Shown here: piece after piece, positions 16,736-25,029 of the stretch
How the letters are laid out: each line of letters opens with the position of its first letter
Position numbering within the stretch: position 1 is the stretch's first letter
From: Paenibacillus silagei
Lineage (GTDB): Bacteria > Bacillota > Bacilli > Paenibacillales > Paenibacillaceae
DNA: 64,000 nucleotides
Assembly: GCF_017874735.1 (NCBI RefSeq)
Contig: NZ_JAGGLV010000010.1
Location: 62,001-126,000, forward strand
Direction: 5' to 3'
Notes under the pieces: generated by a model
Told to the model about the DNA's origin: nothing
The model's database searches: none
The model's input: the letters and a program-made list of their open reading frames with translations, nothing else
Translations under genes and position numbers: made by a program

Positions 16736-17740
16736 TCACGTAATTGCCCGAACGGTTTGTCTTTCCACAATGGAGTGGGCACAGACTAGACTCTCCGCAG
16801 GCTCCCCCGTTTCAATCATGCCGATCAGCTTCTCGGAAGCGAGCCTTCCAATGTCATACAGCGGCTGGCGCACTGTAGTTAAGGGCGGATTGACCATCCG
16901 GGCTAACCGGAGATCATCGTATCCCATGATGGAGATATCTTCAGGGACATTCATTCCATGCTTCGTGGCGACCGAGAGGGCACCAATCGCCATTTCGTCG
17001 CTGGCCGCGAAGACAGCAGTAGCCTCAGGCGTTCTCCGTAACAGGGCTTCCATGGCTCTGCAGCCGCTTTCGTAGGAAAAGTCCCCATACACGAGGAAAC
17101 GGCTATCAAAGGCGATGCCCTGTGCTTCCAGCGCTTTGCGGTATCCTTCGACCCGTGGAGTTCCGGCGATGGGATCGCCCTTGGTGCCGCTGATCATGCC
17201 GATGCTGCGGTGGCCTTTGGTAATCAGATAATCGACAGCGTCATAGGCCGCCTGGTAATCATCGACCTTCACATAAGGTACATTGGCATAATCCGTCTGG
17301 GAAGAGACCAGCACCACTGGAACGTTCATGCTCTCCAGCATGTCATAATACTCTTGCTTGAGCACTTCACTGGAAAAAATAATTCCGTCCACCTGCTTCT
17401 CGCGCAGAAGCTGCAGATATTTCAGCGTACGTTTGCCGTCCTGATCGGTATTACAGACTATTACACTGTAATTGCGGTCATGGACGAATTCGCTGATTCC
17501 GTGGAGCAGATCGGAGGAGAAGCTGCTCGACACATCAGGAAATAATACGCCGATGGTCTGGGTGCGCTTGTTAATCAGTCCGCGGGCGATAGCGTTCGGC
17601 TGATATTGAAGCTCCTTGATGGTCTGATTTACCTTTTGCTTCGTTTGATCTGAATATCCGCCTAAGTTATGCAGAACCCGAGAGACGGTGGCAATGGATA
17701 CGTTCGCCTTTTGGGCAACATCTTTAATTGTGGGATTCAT
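16736..17740 (-). CDS. LacI-family transcriptional repressor of the isomalto-oligosaccharide locus
   Basis: The 334-aa protein has the LacI layout: an N-terminal HTH (TIKDVAQKANVSIATVSRVLHN), the hinge helix (YQPNAIARGL at about 47-56), and a periplasmic-binding-like sugar-sensing domain from about 60 (TIGVLFPDVSSSFSSDLLHGI). It should bind GTAAACGTTTAC-type palindromes, three of which lie in the divergent intergenic region. One sits just downstream of its own promoter, so it is probably autorepressed. The divergent operon encodes sensing, transport and hydrolysis of alpha-1,6-glucans, suggesting that a glucosyl oligosaccharide is the inducer; the inducer itself is inferred. Confidence 0.9.
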   Translation of the reverse strand: MNPTIKDVAQKANVSIATVSRVLHNLGGYSDQTKQKVNQTIKELQYQPNAIARGLINKRTQTIGVLFPDVSSSFSSDLLHGISEFVHDRNYSVIVCNTDQDGKRTLKYLQLLREKQVDGIIFSSEVLKQEYYDMLESMNVPVVLVSSQTDYANVPYVKVDDYQAAYDAVDYLITKGHRSIGMISGTKGDPIAGTPRVEGYRKALEAQGIAFDSRFLVYGDFSYESGCRAMEALLRRTPEATAVFAASDEMAIGALSVATKHGMNVPEDISIMGYDDLRLARMVNPPLTTVRQPLYDIGRLASEKLIGMIETGEPAESLVCAHSIVERQTVRAIT

Positions 17741-17763
17741 GGACTCTCCTGCCTGTCGTTTTG

Positions 17764-17779
17764 CAGTAAACGCTTACTG
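17764..17779. promoter_or_regulatory. LacI-type operator O1 (autoregulatory)
   Basis: CAGTAAACGCTTACTG is a dyad with one mismatched pair. It lies immediately downstream of the -10 box of the LacI gene's own promoter, a position that gives autorepression. Confidence 0.75.
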
Positions 17780-17781
17780 AA

Positions 17782-17810
17782 AATATAAGTCCTAGCTTTT
17801 TCGTTGTCAA
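17782..17810 (-). promoter_or_regulatory. Promoter of the LacI-family gene
   Basis: Read on the minus strand, TTGACA (17810-17805) is followed after exactly 17 nt by TATATT (17787-17782). Operator O1 follows directly. Confidence 0.8.
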
Positions 17811-17839
17811 CAGAAATCAAACACTCCGTAAAATAAACA

Positions 17840-17869
17840 TTGACAAGGAAAAATAAACGGGATACCTTT
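17840..17869 (+). promoter_or_regulatory. Promoter of the sensor kinase / sugar operon
   Basis: TTGACA (17840-17845) and a -10-like TACCTT (17864-17869) are separated by 18 nt. The -10 is weak, but operator O2 falls at the expected transcription start. Confidence 0.5.
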
Positions 17870-17873
17870 TAGG

Positions 17874-17885
17874 GTAAGCGTTTAC
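17874..17885. promoter_or_regulatory. LacI-type operator O2
   Basis: GTAAGCGTTTAC, a dyad with one mismatched pair, overlaps the predicted start point of the rightward promoter. Repressor bound here would block initiation. Confidence 0.7.
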
Positions 17886-17932
17886 GTTAACGTATGAAAT
17901 CACACTTAAAGAGTCGAAGTTTACAGGTTTGA

Positions 17933-17944
17933 GTAAACGTTTAC
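17933..17944. promoter_or_regulatory. LacI-type operator O3 (perfect palindrome)
   Basis: GTAAACGTTTAC is a perfect 12-bp palindrome 59 bp after O2 in the kinase leader. It could act as a roadblock or as a second site for DNA looping. Confidence 0.7.
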
Positions 17945-18014
17945 GTAAAGGTGGAAGCACTCACTAAGGTGACTCTTTCTTATGTTAAGTTATGTTAAGT
18001 TACAGAAAGGATCC

Positions 18015-19769
18015 ATGATGACAAACAGGAAAAACTCGCTGGGTGTAAGGCTGATTCAGCTGTCTGCTGCGATAACGATTCCGCTCCTCTCCGTTCTTTT
18101 TGCCGGGGGATATTACGCCAAGGGAATTGTACTCGAACAGGTATCCAGATCCTATCAGAATCTGGTCAACTCCAATCTTCAAATGATGGAGAGCAGCCTG
18201 AATGACATTACGATTAATCTGGTCGATATTGTCGATCATGATGTGAATTTTCTTCAATTGAATCAGCCGGGGCTGACAGAGTCCGACTATTATTTTGCCC
18301 GTATGGGGATTATGCAGAGAAATCAGGCCTATCAGGCCTATTACCATAGCGTGGATATGTTTTATCTATACTCCGGCGTTAATGATACTTTGACACTATC
18401 CAATGTACTAGGAACTACAGAGGAATATATGGACCAGATAAGGGATTGGATTACGACAAAGGTTCAAAATGAAGAACATCTGGAAACACTTCAGTACAAA
18501 TGGACAATCGTTAAAATTGCCGGAGATTACTATTTAAACCGGAGCGTCAGCAATAATCTGGACAATACCGCTTGTATTGGTGCTCTGATCCGAATCGACT
18601 CTATGCGCTCACCGCTGGGCAATCTGAACCTGCAATCGGGCGGTGATGTGCTGATTGTGGATAATGAAGGGAATATCTTAACTCGTCCTTCGGCATCCAT
18701 GGGCTACGACTTCAAGCTGCCGGGTGAGAAGATGAATCTGAATTCTTCCTTTTCGTTTACCCATGATGGGCTGAAGTGGTTTGTGGTGTCCAGCCAGTCC
18801 TCCGCACTGGGAATCAATCTGTCCGTGGTCATCCCTGCTTCCGAGCTGCTCCAGGGACTCAATACCTTCCAAACGATTATTAATGTGCTGCCCTTTATTA
18901 TTATGCTCATTTTACTGGTTTACTTATATTATTTCCGCCGTATGGTCATCCGCCCGATTCTGGATTTGCTCAGCGGCATCCACCGGATCCGCAACGGCGC
19001 CATGGAAACCAAGCTTCCTGATTCGAACCTGGTGGAGTTTCAGGCGCTGAATCAGGCATTTAATAGCATGGTTGTGGAAATCCAGGATCTGAAAATAGAT
19101 GTGTACGAAAAACGGATTCATGCGCAGAAGGCAGAAATGAAGCATTTGCAAATGCAGATTAATCCGCACTTCTTCCTGAATATGCTCAATATTATTTTTC
19201 AGCTTGCCGATCTAAAGCGTTTCGAATTGGTCAAAAAGACAGTAAGGCATCTGGTGCAGTATTTCCGCTTTATGCTTCAGGTCAAGGATAACCGCATTAC
19301 TTTGGGCCAAGAGCTGGAACATCTCCGCAATTACCTGGAAATTCAAAAGATGCGCTACCAGCAGTCGTTTGAGTTTCAGATCACCATTGCCGAAGCGCTT
19401 AGCCGCGTCTCCATACCGTCCTTGCTGGTACAGCCCTTTGTAGAAAATGCCATGCTTCATGGCATGAGCCTGAAGGCAGAGATATTCCGGCTGGAGATTT
19501 CGGCGGGCCTCTCAGAAGAAGCGGCCGATACCATGATCATTGAAATCTCGGATAATGGAAAAGGCAGCAGTTCAGAGAAGCTGCAGGAGCTGAATGCACC
19601 GGATTATACCCCGGCCACAGATGAAGGACATATCGGGATCTGGAATGTGAAACAGAGACTGGCTATGATCTATCAGGGGAGAGCCGAAATTCACTTCAGC
19701 GGCAATCAGCCGTCCGGATTCCGTGTGAGGCTTAGCCTGCCTATTGAATATACAGAAGGAGAACGTTGA
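18015..19769 (+). CDS. YesM-type membrane sensor histidine kinase
   Basis: The 584-aa kinase has TM1 at about residues 12-35 (LSAAITIPLLSVLFAGGYY), an extracellular sensor of about 250 residues, TM2 at about 287-307 (NVLPFIIMLILLVYLYYF), a HAMP linker, and the His_kinase signature QINPHFFLNMLN. A C-terminal HATPase domain follows, with VQPFVENAMLHG and ISDNGKG. It would phosphorylate the AraC-type regulator encoded 3 nt downstream in response to an extracellular or transporter-bound sugar. The start ATG at 18015 follows AGAAAGG; the longer frame from 17982 contains that site and a 10-nt direct repeat (TATGTTAAGT twice). Confidence 0.9.
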   Translation: MMTNRKNSLGVRLIQLSAAITIPLLSVLFAGGYYAKGIVLEQVSRSYQNLVNSNLQMMESSLNDITINLVDIVDHDVNFLQLNQPGLTESDYYFARMGIMQRNQAYQAYYHSVDMFYLYSGVNDTLTLSNVLGTTEEYMDQIRDWITTKVQNEEHLETLQYKWTIVKIAGDYYLNRSVSNNLDNTACIGALIRIDSMRSPLGNLNLQSGGDVLIVDNEGNILTRPSASMGYDFKLPGEKMNLNSSFSFTHDGLKWFVVSSQSSALGINLSVVIPASELLQGLNTFQTIINVLPFIIMLILLVYLYYFRRMVIRPILDLLSGIHRIRNGAMETKLPDSNLVEFQALNQAFNSMVVEIQDLKIDVYEKRIHAQKAEMKHLQMQINPHFFLNMLNIIFQLADLKRFELVKKTVRHLVQYFRFMLQVKDNRITLGQELEHLRNYLEIQKMRYQQSFEFQITIAEALSRVSIPSLLVQPFVENAMLHGMSLKAEIFRLEISAGLSEEAADTMIIEISDNGKGSSSEKLQELNAPDYTPATDEGHIGIWNVKQRLAMIYQGRAEIHFSGNQPSGFRVRLSLPIEYTEGER

Positions 19770-19772
19770 GCC

Positions 19773-21398
19773 ATGCGATTATTGATTGTAGATGATGAAC
19801 AATTCGCTGTAGAAGGGCTGCTCTACTGCTGTGACTGGAAGACGTATGGAATAGAAGAGGTTTTGACGGCGAACAGGGCCGACAAGGCCAGAGAGCTGCT
19901 GAATGATCAGAGAATAGAACTCCTGATTTGCGATATTGAGATGCCGGATGAAGACGGACTTTCACTGGTTGGCTGGGTGCGGGAGCACTCTCCCTGGACG
20001 GAATCGATATTTCTGACCTGTCATTCCGAATTCTCCTATGCCAAGAAAGCCGTGAACCTCGGGAGCTTTGATTACTTGCTGAAGCCTGTTGACACAGAGG
20101 AGCTGTTGTCAGCTGTATCGGGGATGATGGCGGCCATCCGTGAGAAGGAAGAGTATGAGTCCTACAACCAGATGTATCATAAGTATCTGAATCTGTGGCA
20201 ACAGGAAAAGCCGAAGCGTGTAGAACGCTTCTGGCAGGATTTGCTGTCCCGCAGCATCCTGTCGTTTGGGGATTTCTTTGACCGGGAGCTGGCGGGTGCA
20301 GGGGTAGGGTTAAATCCTGACGATCAGGTGCTCCCGATTCTGATCAGTATTGAGGAGTGGTCCAAACGGCTCAGCCCGCGTGATCAGGAAATCATGGAGT
20401 ATGCTGTGAAGAAAGCGGCGGAGGAATGTTTTACAGAAGAGCATCCGGGGGAGGCCATCACCGATAAGAGCGGGGTGTTGTTCATTCTGCTGTATGCCGG
20501 AGGTGTGGAGGGAGGACCTGCGGCTAAGAAAGTTAGCCTTCAGCAGCTCACGGCCATAGGTAAACGTTTCATCCAAGCTTGCCAGGAGTTGTTCTACAGC
20601 ATCGTAACCTGCTATGTCGGTTCGTTCAAACCCATCCAGGAGCTGCCGGGAATGTGTGAAAGTCTAAAGACCATGGAGCGTGATAATATCTCCCGGACCC
20701 AATCCGTGCTCTTATACTTACCACAGGATCAGATGCTGTCCGCCAATTCTAATTCGGAGGATATCCTGCTGGGTGATCTGATCTCTTATATGCTGAACGG
20801 CAAACGTGAGTCCGCTGTGCAGTTCATTCATCATCTGACAGCGAAGCTGGAAGCCAATCCTTCTTTTCAGGGAAGACATCTGGACGCCCTGCATCAGGAT
20901 ACCCTGCAGATTATTTATCACTTCCTGCAGGTCAGAGGAATCAATGCGGGAAGCATAGCTCTGTTTCCAGACTGGACAACCGCCCGGATACGGGGACTGC
21001 TTCAATACAGGCATTGGGCGGAAGGAATTGTATCGGCGGTCATGGAAGCGGAATTTGAGCGGCAGGAGAAGGGCGGTGTGATTGAGCGGTCCATCCGCTA
21101 CATCCAGCAGAAGGTGGAGGAAGAGATCTCCAGGGCCAGTGTCGCTGATTATGTGGGCTTGAACCCGGCTTACCTCTCCAGGCTGTTCAAGAAAGAGACC
21201 GGCCAGAACCTGATTGATTTCCTGATTTCGGTGAAGATGGACCGCACACGCGAGCTTCTGGACACCACGGATATGCCGGTCAGCGCGATCGCGCAGCAGG
21301 TAGGCTACAGCAATTTTTCCCATTTCACCAAAATGTTCCGCAAGCAGTTCGACGTCAATCCCCAGGAATACCGCAATGTCACAAAACGAATAGATTAA
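19773..21398 (+). CDS. YesN-type response regulator with AraC DNA-binding domain
   Basis: The 541-aa regulator has an N-terminal receiver (LLIVDDEQ, phospho-acceptor D54 in LLICDIEMP, Lys of LLKPVD), a long middle region of about 290 residues typical of YesN proteins, and a C-terminal AraC/XylS double helix-turn-helix (from about 440: SVADYVGLNPAYLSRLFKKETGQ and VGYSNFSHFTKMFRKQFDVNPQEYR). It should activate the downstream transporter and glycosidase genes when phosphorylated by the preceding kinase. Only 3 nt separate the two genes. Regulation would therefore be dual: LacI repression plus two-component activation. Confidence 0.92.
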   Translation: MRLLIVDDEQFAVEGLLYCCDWKTYGIEEVLTANRADKARELLNDQRIELLICDIEMPDEDGLSLVGWVREHSPWTESIFLTCHSEFSYAKKAVNLGSFDYLLKPVDTEELLSAVSGMMAAIREKEEYESYNQMYHKYLNLWQQEKPKRVERFWQDLLSRSILSFGDFFDRELAGAGVGLNPDDQVLPILISIEEWSKRLSPRDQEIMEYAVKKAAEECFTEEHPGEAITDKSGVLFILLYAGGVEGGPAAKKVSLQQLTAIGKRFIQACQELFYSIVTCYVGSFKPIQELPGMCESLKTMERDNISRTQSVLLYLPQDQMLSANSNSEDILLGDLISYMLNGKRESAVQFIHHLTAKLEANPSFQGRHLDALHQDTLQIIYHFLQVRGINAGSIALFPDWTTARIRGLLQYRHWAEGIVSAVMEAEFERQEKGGVIERSIRYIQQKVEEEISRASVADYVGLNPAYLSRLFKKETGQNLIDFLISVKMDRTRELLDTTDMPVSAIAQQVGYSNFSHFTKMFRKQFDVNPQEYRNVTKRID

Positions 21399-21473
21399 GG
21401 TTATAAAAACGGCAGAGCAGCTGCAGCCAGCTCCTTATAATGAAGCCATAACCCAATAAGAAGGTGTGGAACT

Positions 21474-22436
21474 ATGGCTTCGGAAAAAGCACTAACGGCA
21501 CAATCAGGCAGCTCGCGGCCTGGCTCAAAATGGAAAAGCATATGGAAGTACAGGGCCTTGGTCGTGCTGGCATTGCCCGGTGTGCTGCTGATGCTGATCA
21601 ATAACTACCTGCCCATGTTCGGTATTTTCCTGGCCTTCAAGGACCTGAATTATACGGCAGGAATCTGGGGCAGCAAATGGATCGGACTGGATAACTTTAA
21701 GTTTCTGTTTGCTTCGAACGACGCTTGGCTGATCATCAGGAATACCTTACTGTACAACCTTAGCTTCCTGATCATCAATACGATACTCGCAGTGATGCTG
21801 GCACTTCTCCTTAACGAGGTCAAAAATAAGTTTGCCTCCAAGTTCTTTCAGAGCACAGTGATCCTGCCCAATTTCATTTCCATGGTCATTGCCGGCTATA
21901 TCGTGTATGGATTTCTCAATCCGGAGCTGGGCTTCATCAACAAATTCATTCTGGAGCCCTTCGGGATAGATCCCAGGAACTGGTATGCGGAAGCAGAGCA
22001 TTGGCCTTATATCCTGACCCTTGTTAACACCTGGAAGGGTGTGGGTTACTCGGCCGTCGTCTATCTGGCAGCCATTGTGGGGATAGACTCTGAATATTAT
22101 GAAGCGGCCGTCATTGACGGGGCCACACCCTGGAAGCAAATGACGAAAATTACGATTCCGCTGATCGCTCCGATCATCATCATCATGACACTGCTGGCGA
22201 TCGGCCGGATCTTCAACGCGGACTTCGGTCTGTTCTATCAGGCAACCATGGCCTCCGGTATGATCAAGGAGACAACGGATGTTATCGATACCTATGTCTA
22301 CAGGGCGTTAATGGTTACCGGGGATACGGGACTCGCCTCCTCGGCAGGGCTGCTGCAATCGGTGGTTGGCTTTACACTTGTCATTACCGTCAACCTGGCT
22401 GTCCGTAAATTCAGCAAAGAAAATGCTTTGTTCTAG
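21474..22436 (+). CDS. Sugar ABC transporter permease (LplB type)
   Basis: The 320-aa permease has six predicted membrane helices. The first is at about residues 24-46 (YRALVVLALPGVLLMLINNYLPMFG), the GIFLAFKDLNY segment typical of LplB-like permeases follows, and the coupling loop EAAVIDGATPWKQMTKITIPLI is at about 205. It forms a membrane heterodimer with the next gene product to import an oligosaccharide. No ATPase is encoded in this operon; a shared MsmX-type ATPase encoded elsewhere is usual for this family. It starts at ATG 21474 behind AAGGTG. Confidence 0.9.
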   Translation: MASEKALTAQSGSSRPGSKWKSIWKYRALVVLALPGVLLMLINNYLPMFGIFLAFKDLNYTAGIWGSKWIGLDNFKFLFASNDAWLIIRNTLLYNLSFLIINTILAVMLALLLNEVKNKFASKFFQSTVILPNFISMVIAGYIVYGFLNPELGFINKFILEPFGIDPRNWYAEAEHWPYILTLVNTWKGVGYSAVVYLAAIVGIDSEYYEAAVIDGATPWKQMTKITIPLIAPIIIIMTLLAIGRIFNADFGLFYQATMASGMIKETTDVIDTYVYRALMVTGDTGLASSAGLLQSVVGFTLVITVNLAVRKFSKENALF

Positions 22437-22448
22437 AAGGAGAACACC

Positions 22449-23327
22449 ATGCAGAAAAAACGAACCAATCCCTTTATCCTTATTGTCCTGTCATTGTTCA
22501 GTCTTGCCTGCCTGATCCCGTTCTGGCTTATCTTTATGATCTCGGTTGCTGATGAGGACTGGGTAACTGCGAATGGATACAGCTTCTGGCCCGGCAAATT
22601 CAGCCTTGTCGCTTATCAGTATTTATTGGAAGATGCCGGAAAAATATTGCGGGCTTATGGTGTTTCTGCTTCGGTAACACTGATTGGAGTTGTAGTCAGT
22701 CTGTTTGTGACTTCGGCCATGGCCTATGCATTATCGCGGAAAGAGTTTCCTCTCAGAGGTGCTCTGAGCTTCTACATCCTGATCACGATGCTGTTCTCGG
22801 GCGGCTTGCTGCCCTGGTATCTGGTCTATACCCGGTTCCTGCATGTTCAGGATACGCTGATGGCGCTTATCATTCCGGGTCTAATCGGCGGCTTCAACGT
22901 GATCATCATGCGGACCTTCTTCACGAACAGTATCCCGCCCTCCCTGATTGATTCCTCTCAGATCGATGGCGCAGGTGAATTCCGGACCTACTTCAGCATT
23001 ATTCTGCCGCTGTCCTTGCCTGTAATGGCCACAATCGGGTTATTCACCACCGTATCCTACTGGAACGACTGGTTTACAAGCCTGGTCTTCATCCAGAATG
23101 AGAAGCTGTTCTCTCTGCAATATCTTTTGACCAAAACCTTAATGAACGCTTCGTTCCTGCAGACGATTGCCAATAAGGCTTACAGTTCAACCGCACAGGT
23201 CACAACGCCGCTTGAATCCATCCGGATGGCGATGGCGATGATTGCAATCGGACCGCTGGTGCTGGTATTCCCTTTCCTGCAGAAGTATTTCGTCAAAGGC
23301 CTCACCGTAGGCGCTGTGAAGGGCTGA
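22449..23327 (+). CDS. Sugar ABC transporter permease (LplC/YtcP type)
   Basis: The second permease, 292 aa, has six membrane spans. It has the early FWLIFMISVADEDWVTANGYSFWPGKFS block and the coupling region DSSQIDGAGEFRTYFSIILPLSLP typical of carbohydrate-uptake permeases. It ends in VKGLTVGAVKG, the characteristic C-terminus of the LplC/YtcP family. It lies 12 nt after its partner permease with an AGAAGGAG ribosome site. Confidence 0.92.
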   Translation: MQKKRTNPFILIVLSLFSLACLIPFWLIFMISVADEDWVTANGYSFWPGKFSLVAYQYLLEDAGKILRAYGVSASVTLIGVVVSLFVTSAMAYALSRKEFPLRGALSFYILITMLFSGGLLPWYLVYTRFLHVQDTLMALIIPGLIGGFNVIIMRTFFTNSIPPSLIDSSQIDGAGEFRTYFSIILPLSLPVMATIGLFTTVSYWNDWFTSLVFIQNEKLFSLQYLLTKTLMNASFLQTIANKAYSSTAQVTTPLESIRMAMAMIAIGPLVLVFPFLQKYFVKGLTVGAVKG

Positions 23328-23411
23328 TCCCGGTATATGACCGGATTAGTATAAGCAAGTTCAGAATGATGAGGCAAGAATACAGAAGTATTCCAGGGAG
23401 GTCTATTATTT

Positions 23412-24986
23412 ATGAAGTGGTTGAAAAAGAGTTCTGTTGTATTGACATCGCTTGTGCTGACTTCAGCCCTAGTAACCGGCTGCGGCGGGAATAATGCTGC
23501 GAATTCACCGGGAGGCACAGTCCAGCCGGGAAGCGAGGGCAGCTCCGAATTGAAGCCTTACGAAGTTGTAATGGTATTCCCCGATGCGCCGCAAAACGAT
23601 AACCAGCGGGTACAGGATGCGATGAATGATTATCTGGCAAAGACCTATCCGGAAATGAACATGACGGTCAAGCTGAATCCCATCGACTGGGGCGCCTGGA
23701 GTGATAAAACGAATCTGATGATGGCCTCCGGCGACAAAATGGACCTGCTGTTTACAGCGGATTGGCTCGGGTTCCAGCAACAGGTGACCAAAGGGGGCTT
23801 GCTGCCGCTGGATGATTTGCTCGATAAATACGGCCCGGACATCGAAGCTGTGGAGAAGGACTATCACGGGCCGGCTAAACGCGGCGGCAAGCTATACGGT
23901 ATTCATACCCACCAGGAGCTGGGCGGTGCACAAGGGGTCTACTTGAACAAAGAGCTTGTGGACAAGTACAAATTTGATCTGACTGCACTGAAGTCTGGTA
24001 AAGTCGAGGATCTGGAGCCCATGCTTCAAACCATCAAGGAGAACGAACCGGGGATTACGCCTCTGGTGGCACCGAGCTTTCCTCTCGAAGCGTACTATTC
24101 ATCGACGAATCTGGATTCTATTGTGAGTATTGCAGCGATTAACACCGTGGGAACAGCGGCAGATGATTATACCGTCATCAATTCCTACACGACTCCGCGG
24201 TATATGGAGCTTGCCAAGCTTACCAACAAGTGGTACAGGGCAGGATACATTAACAAGGATGCACTGACACCTGGTCTGGACGCCTGGAAGAAGATTCAAG
24301 CGGGTAAAGGCTTCGCCTTTGTCTCTGATATGGATATTATCGCGGATATGGAGATCGGCACAGCAGCCGTATCACCGAATGGTTCGATTAAAGCGGGCCG
24401 TGAGATGCTGCAAATTCCGCTTAATATTGACCGCTTGCAGACAGGGAAAATGACAGCAACCATGTATGCGATTTCAAAAAGCTCTCAAGATCCGGAACGT
24501 GCCATGATGCTGCTCAACCTGTTCTATAAGGACAAGGAATTGCTGACCCTCTTCAACTTCGGGATTGAAGGAACCCATTATGTGCTCCAAGACGGACAAG
24601 TTGCGCTGCCGGAAGGCAAAACGACAGATAATGTCGGCTACTATCACGATATTATGTGGCAGCTCGGCAATCAAATGCTCAACTATACCCGTGTAGGCGA
24701 AGATCCGAATAAATACCAGAACTACGAGAAGTTCAACGAACAGGTGTCTTCTACTCCTTCACGGATATTTGGATTTGTCTTCGATGCGGAGCCGGTAAAA
24801 AATGAATTGATCTCGATTGACAACGCCAACAAAGCCTTTGTTGACGGTCTGAAGTCCGGTCAGCTCGATCCGGATGAGTCTCTTCCTAAAATGCTGGAAA
24901 AACAAAAAGCGGCTGGAGCAGACAAAGTCATCGCGGAGGCGCAAAAGCAGCTGGATGCCTGGTTGGCCGAAAACGGTAAGAAATAA
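23412..24986 (+). CDS. Extracellular sugar-binding lipoprotein of the ABC transporter
   Basis: The 524-aa lipoprotein has a basic N-terminus, a hydrophobic stretch and the lipobox LVTGC (Cys at about 24), then a Gly/Asn/Ser linker and a family-1 extracellular solute-binding fold of the large LipO/YtcQ type. That family usually accompanies LplB/LplC permeases and binds oligosaccharides at the outer membrane face. Given the GH66 and GH13 enzymes next door, isomalto-oligosaccharides or cyclic isomalto-oligosaccharides are the likely ligands; this is inferred from context. The gene lies 84 nt after the permeases with an AGGGAGG site. Confidence 0.9.
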   Translation: MKWLKKSSVVLTSLVLTSALVTGCGGNNAANSPGGTVQPGSEGSSELKPYEVVMVFPDAPQNDNQRVQDAMNDYLAKTYPEMNMTVKLNPIDWGAWSDKTNLMMASGDKMDLLFTADWLGFQQQVTKGGLLPLDDLLDKYGPDIEAVEKDYHGPAKRGGKLYGIHTHQELGGAQGVYLNKELVDKYKFDLTALKSGKVEDLEPMLQTIKENEPGITPLVAPSFPLEAYYSSTNLDSIVSIAAINTVGTAADDYTVINSYTTPRYMELAKLTNKWYRAGYINKDALTPGLDAWKKIQAGKGFAFVSDMDIIADMEIGTAAVSPNGSIKAGREMLQIPLNIDRLQTGKMTATMYAISKSSQDPERAMMLLNLFYKDKELLTLFNFGIEGTHYVLQDGQVALPEGKTTDNVGYYHDIMWQLGNQMLNYTRVGEDPNKYQNYEKFNEQVSSTPSRIFGFVFDAEPVKNELISIDNANKAFVDGLKSGQLDPDESLPKMLEKQKAAGADKVIAEAQKQLDAWLAENGKK

Positions 24987-25029
24987 GCGGAAGTAAACAA
25001 GCTCAATCTACAAGGATTGGAGAATTCAT

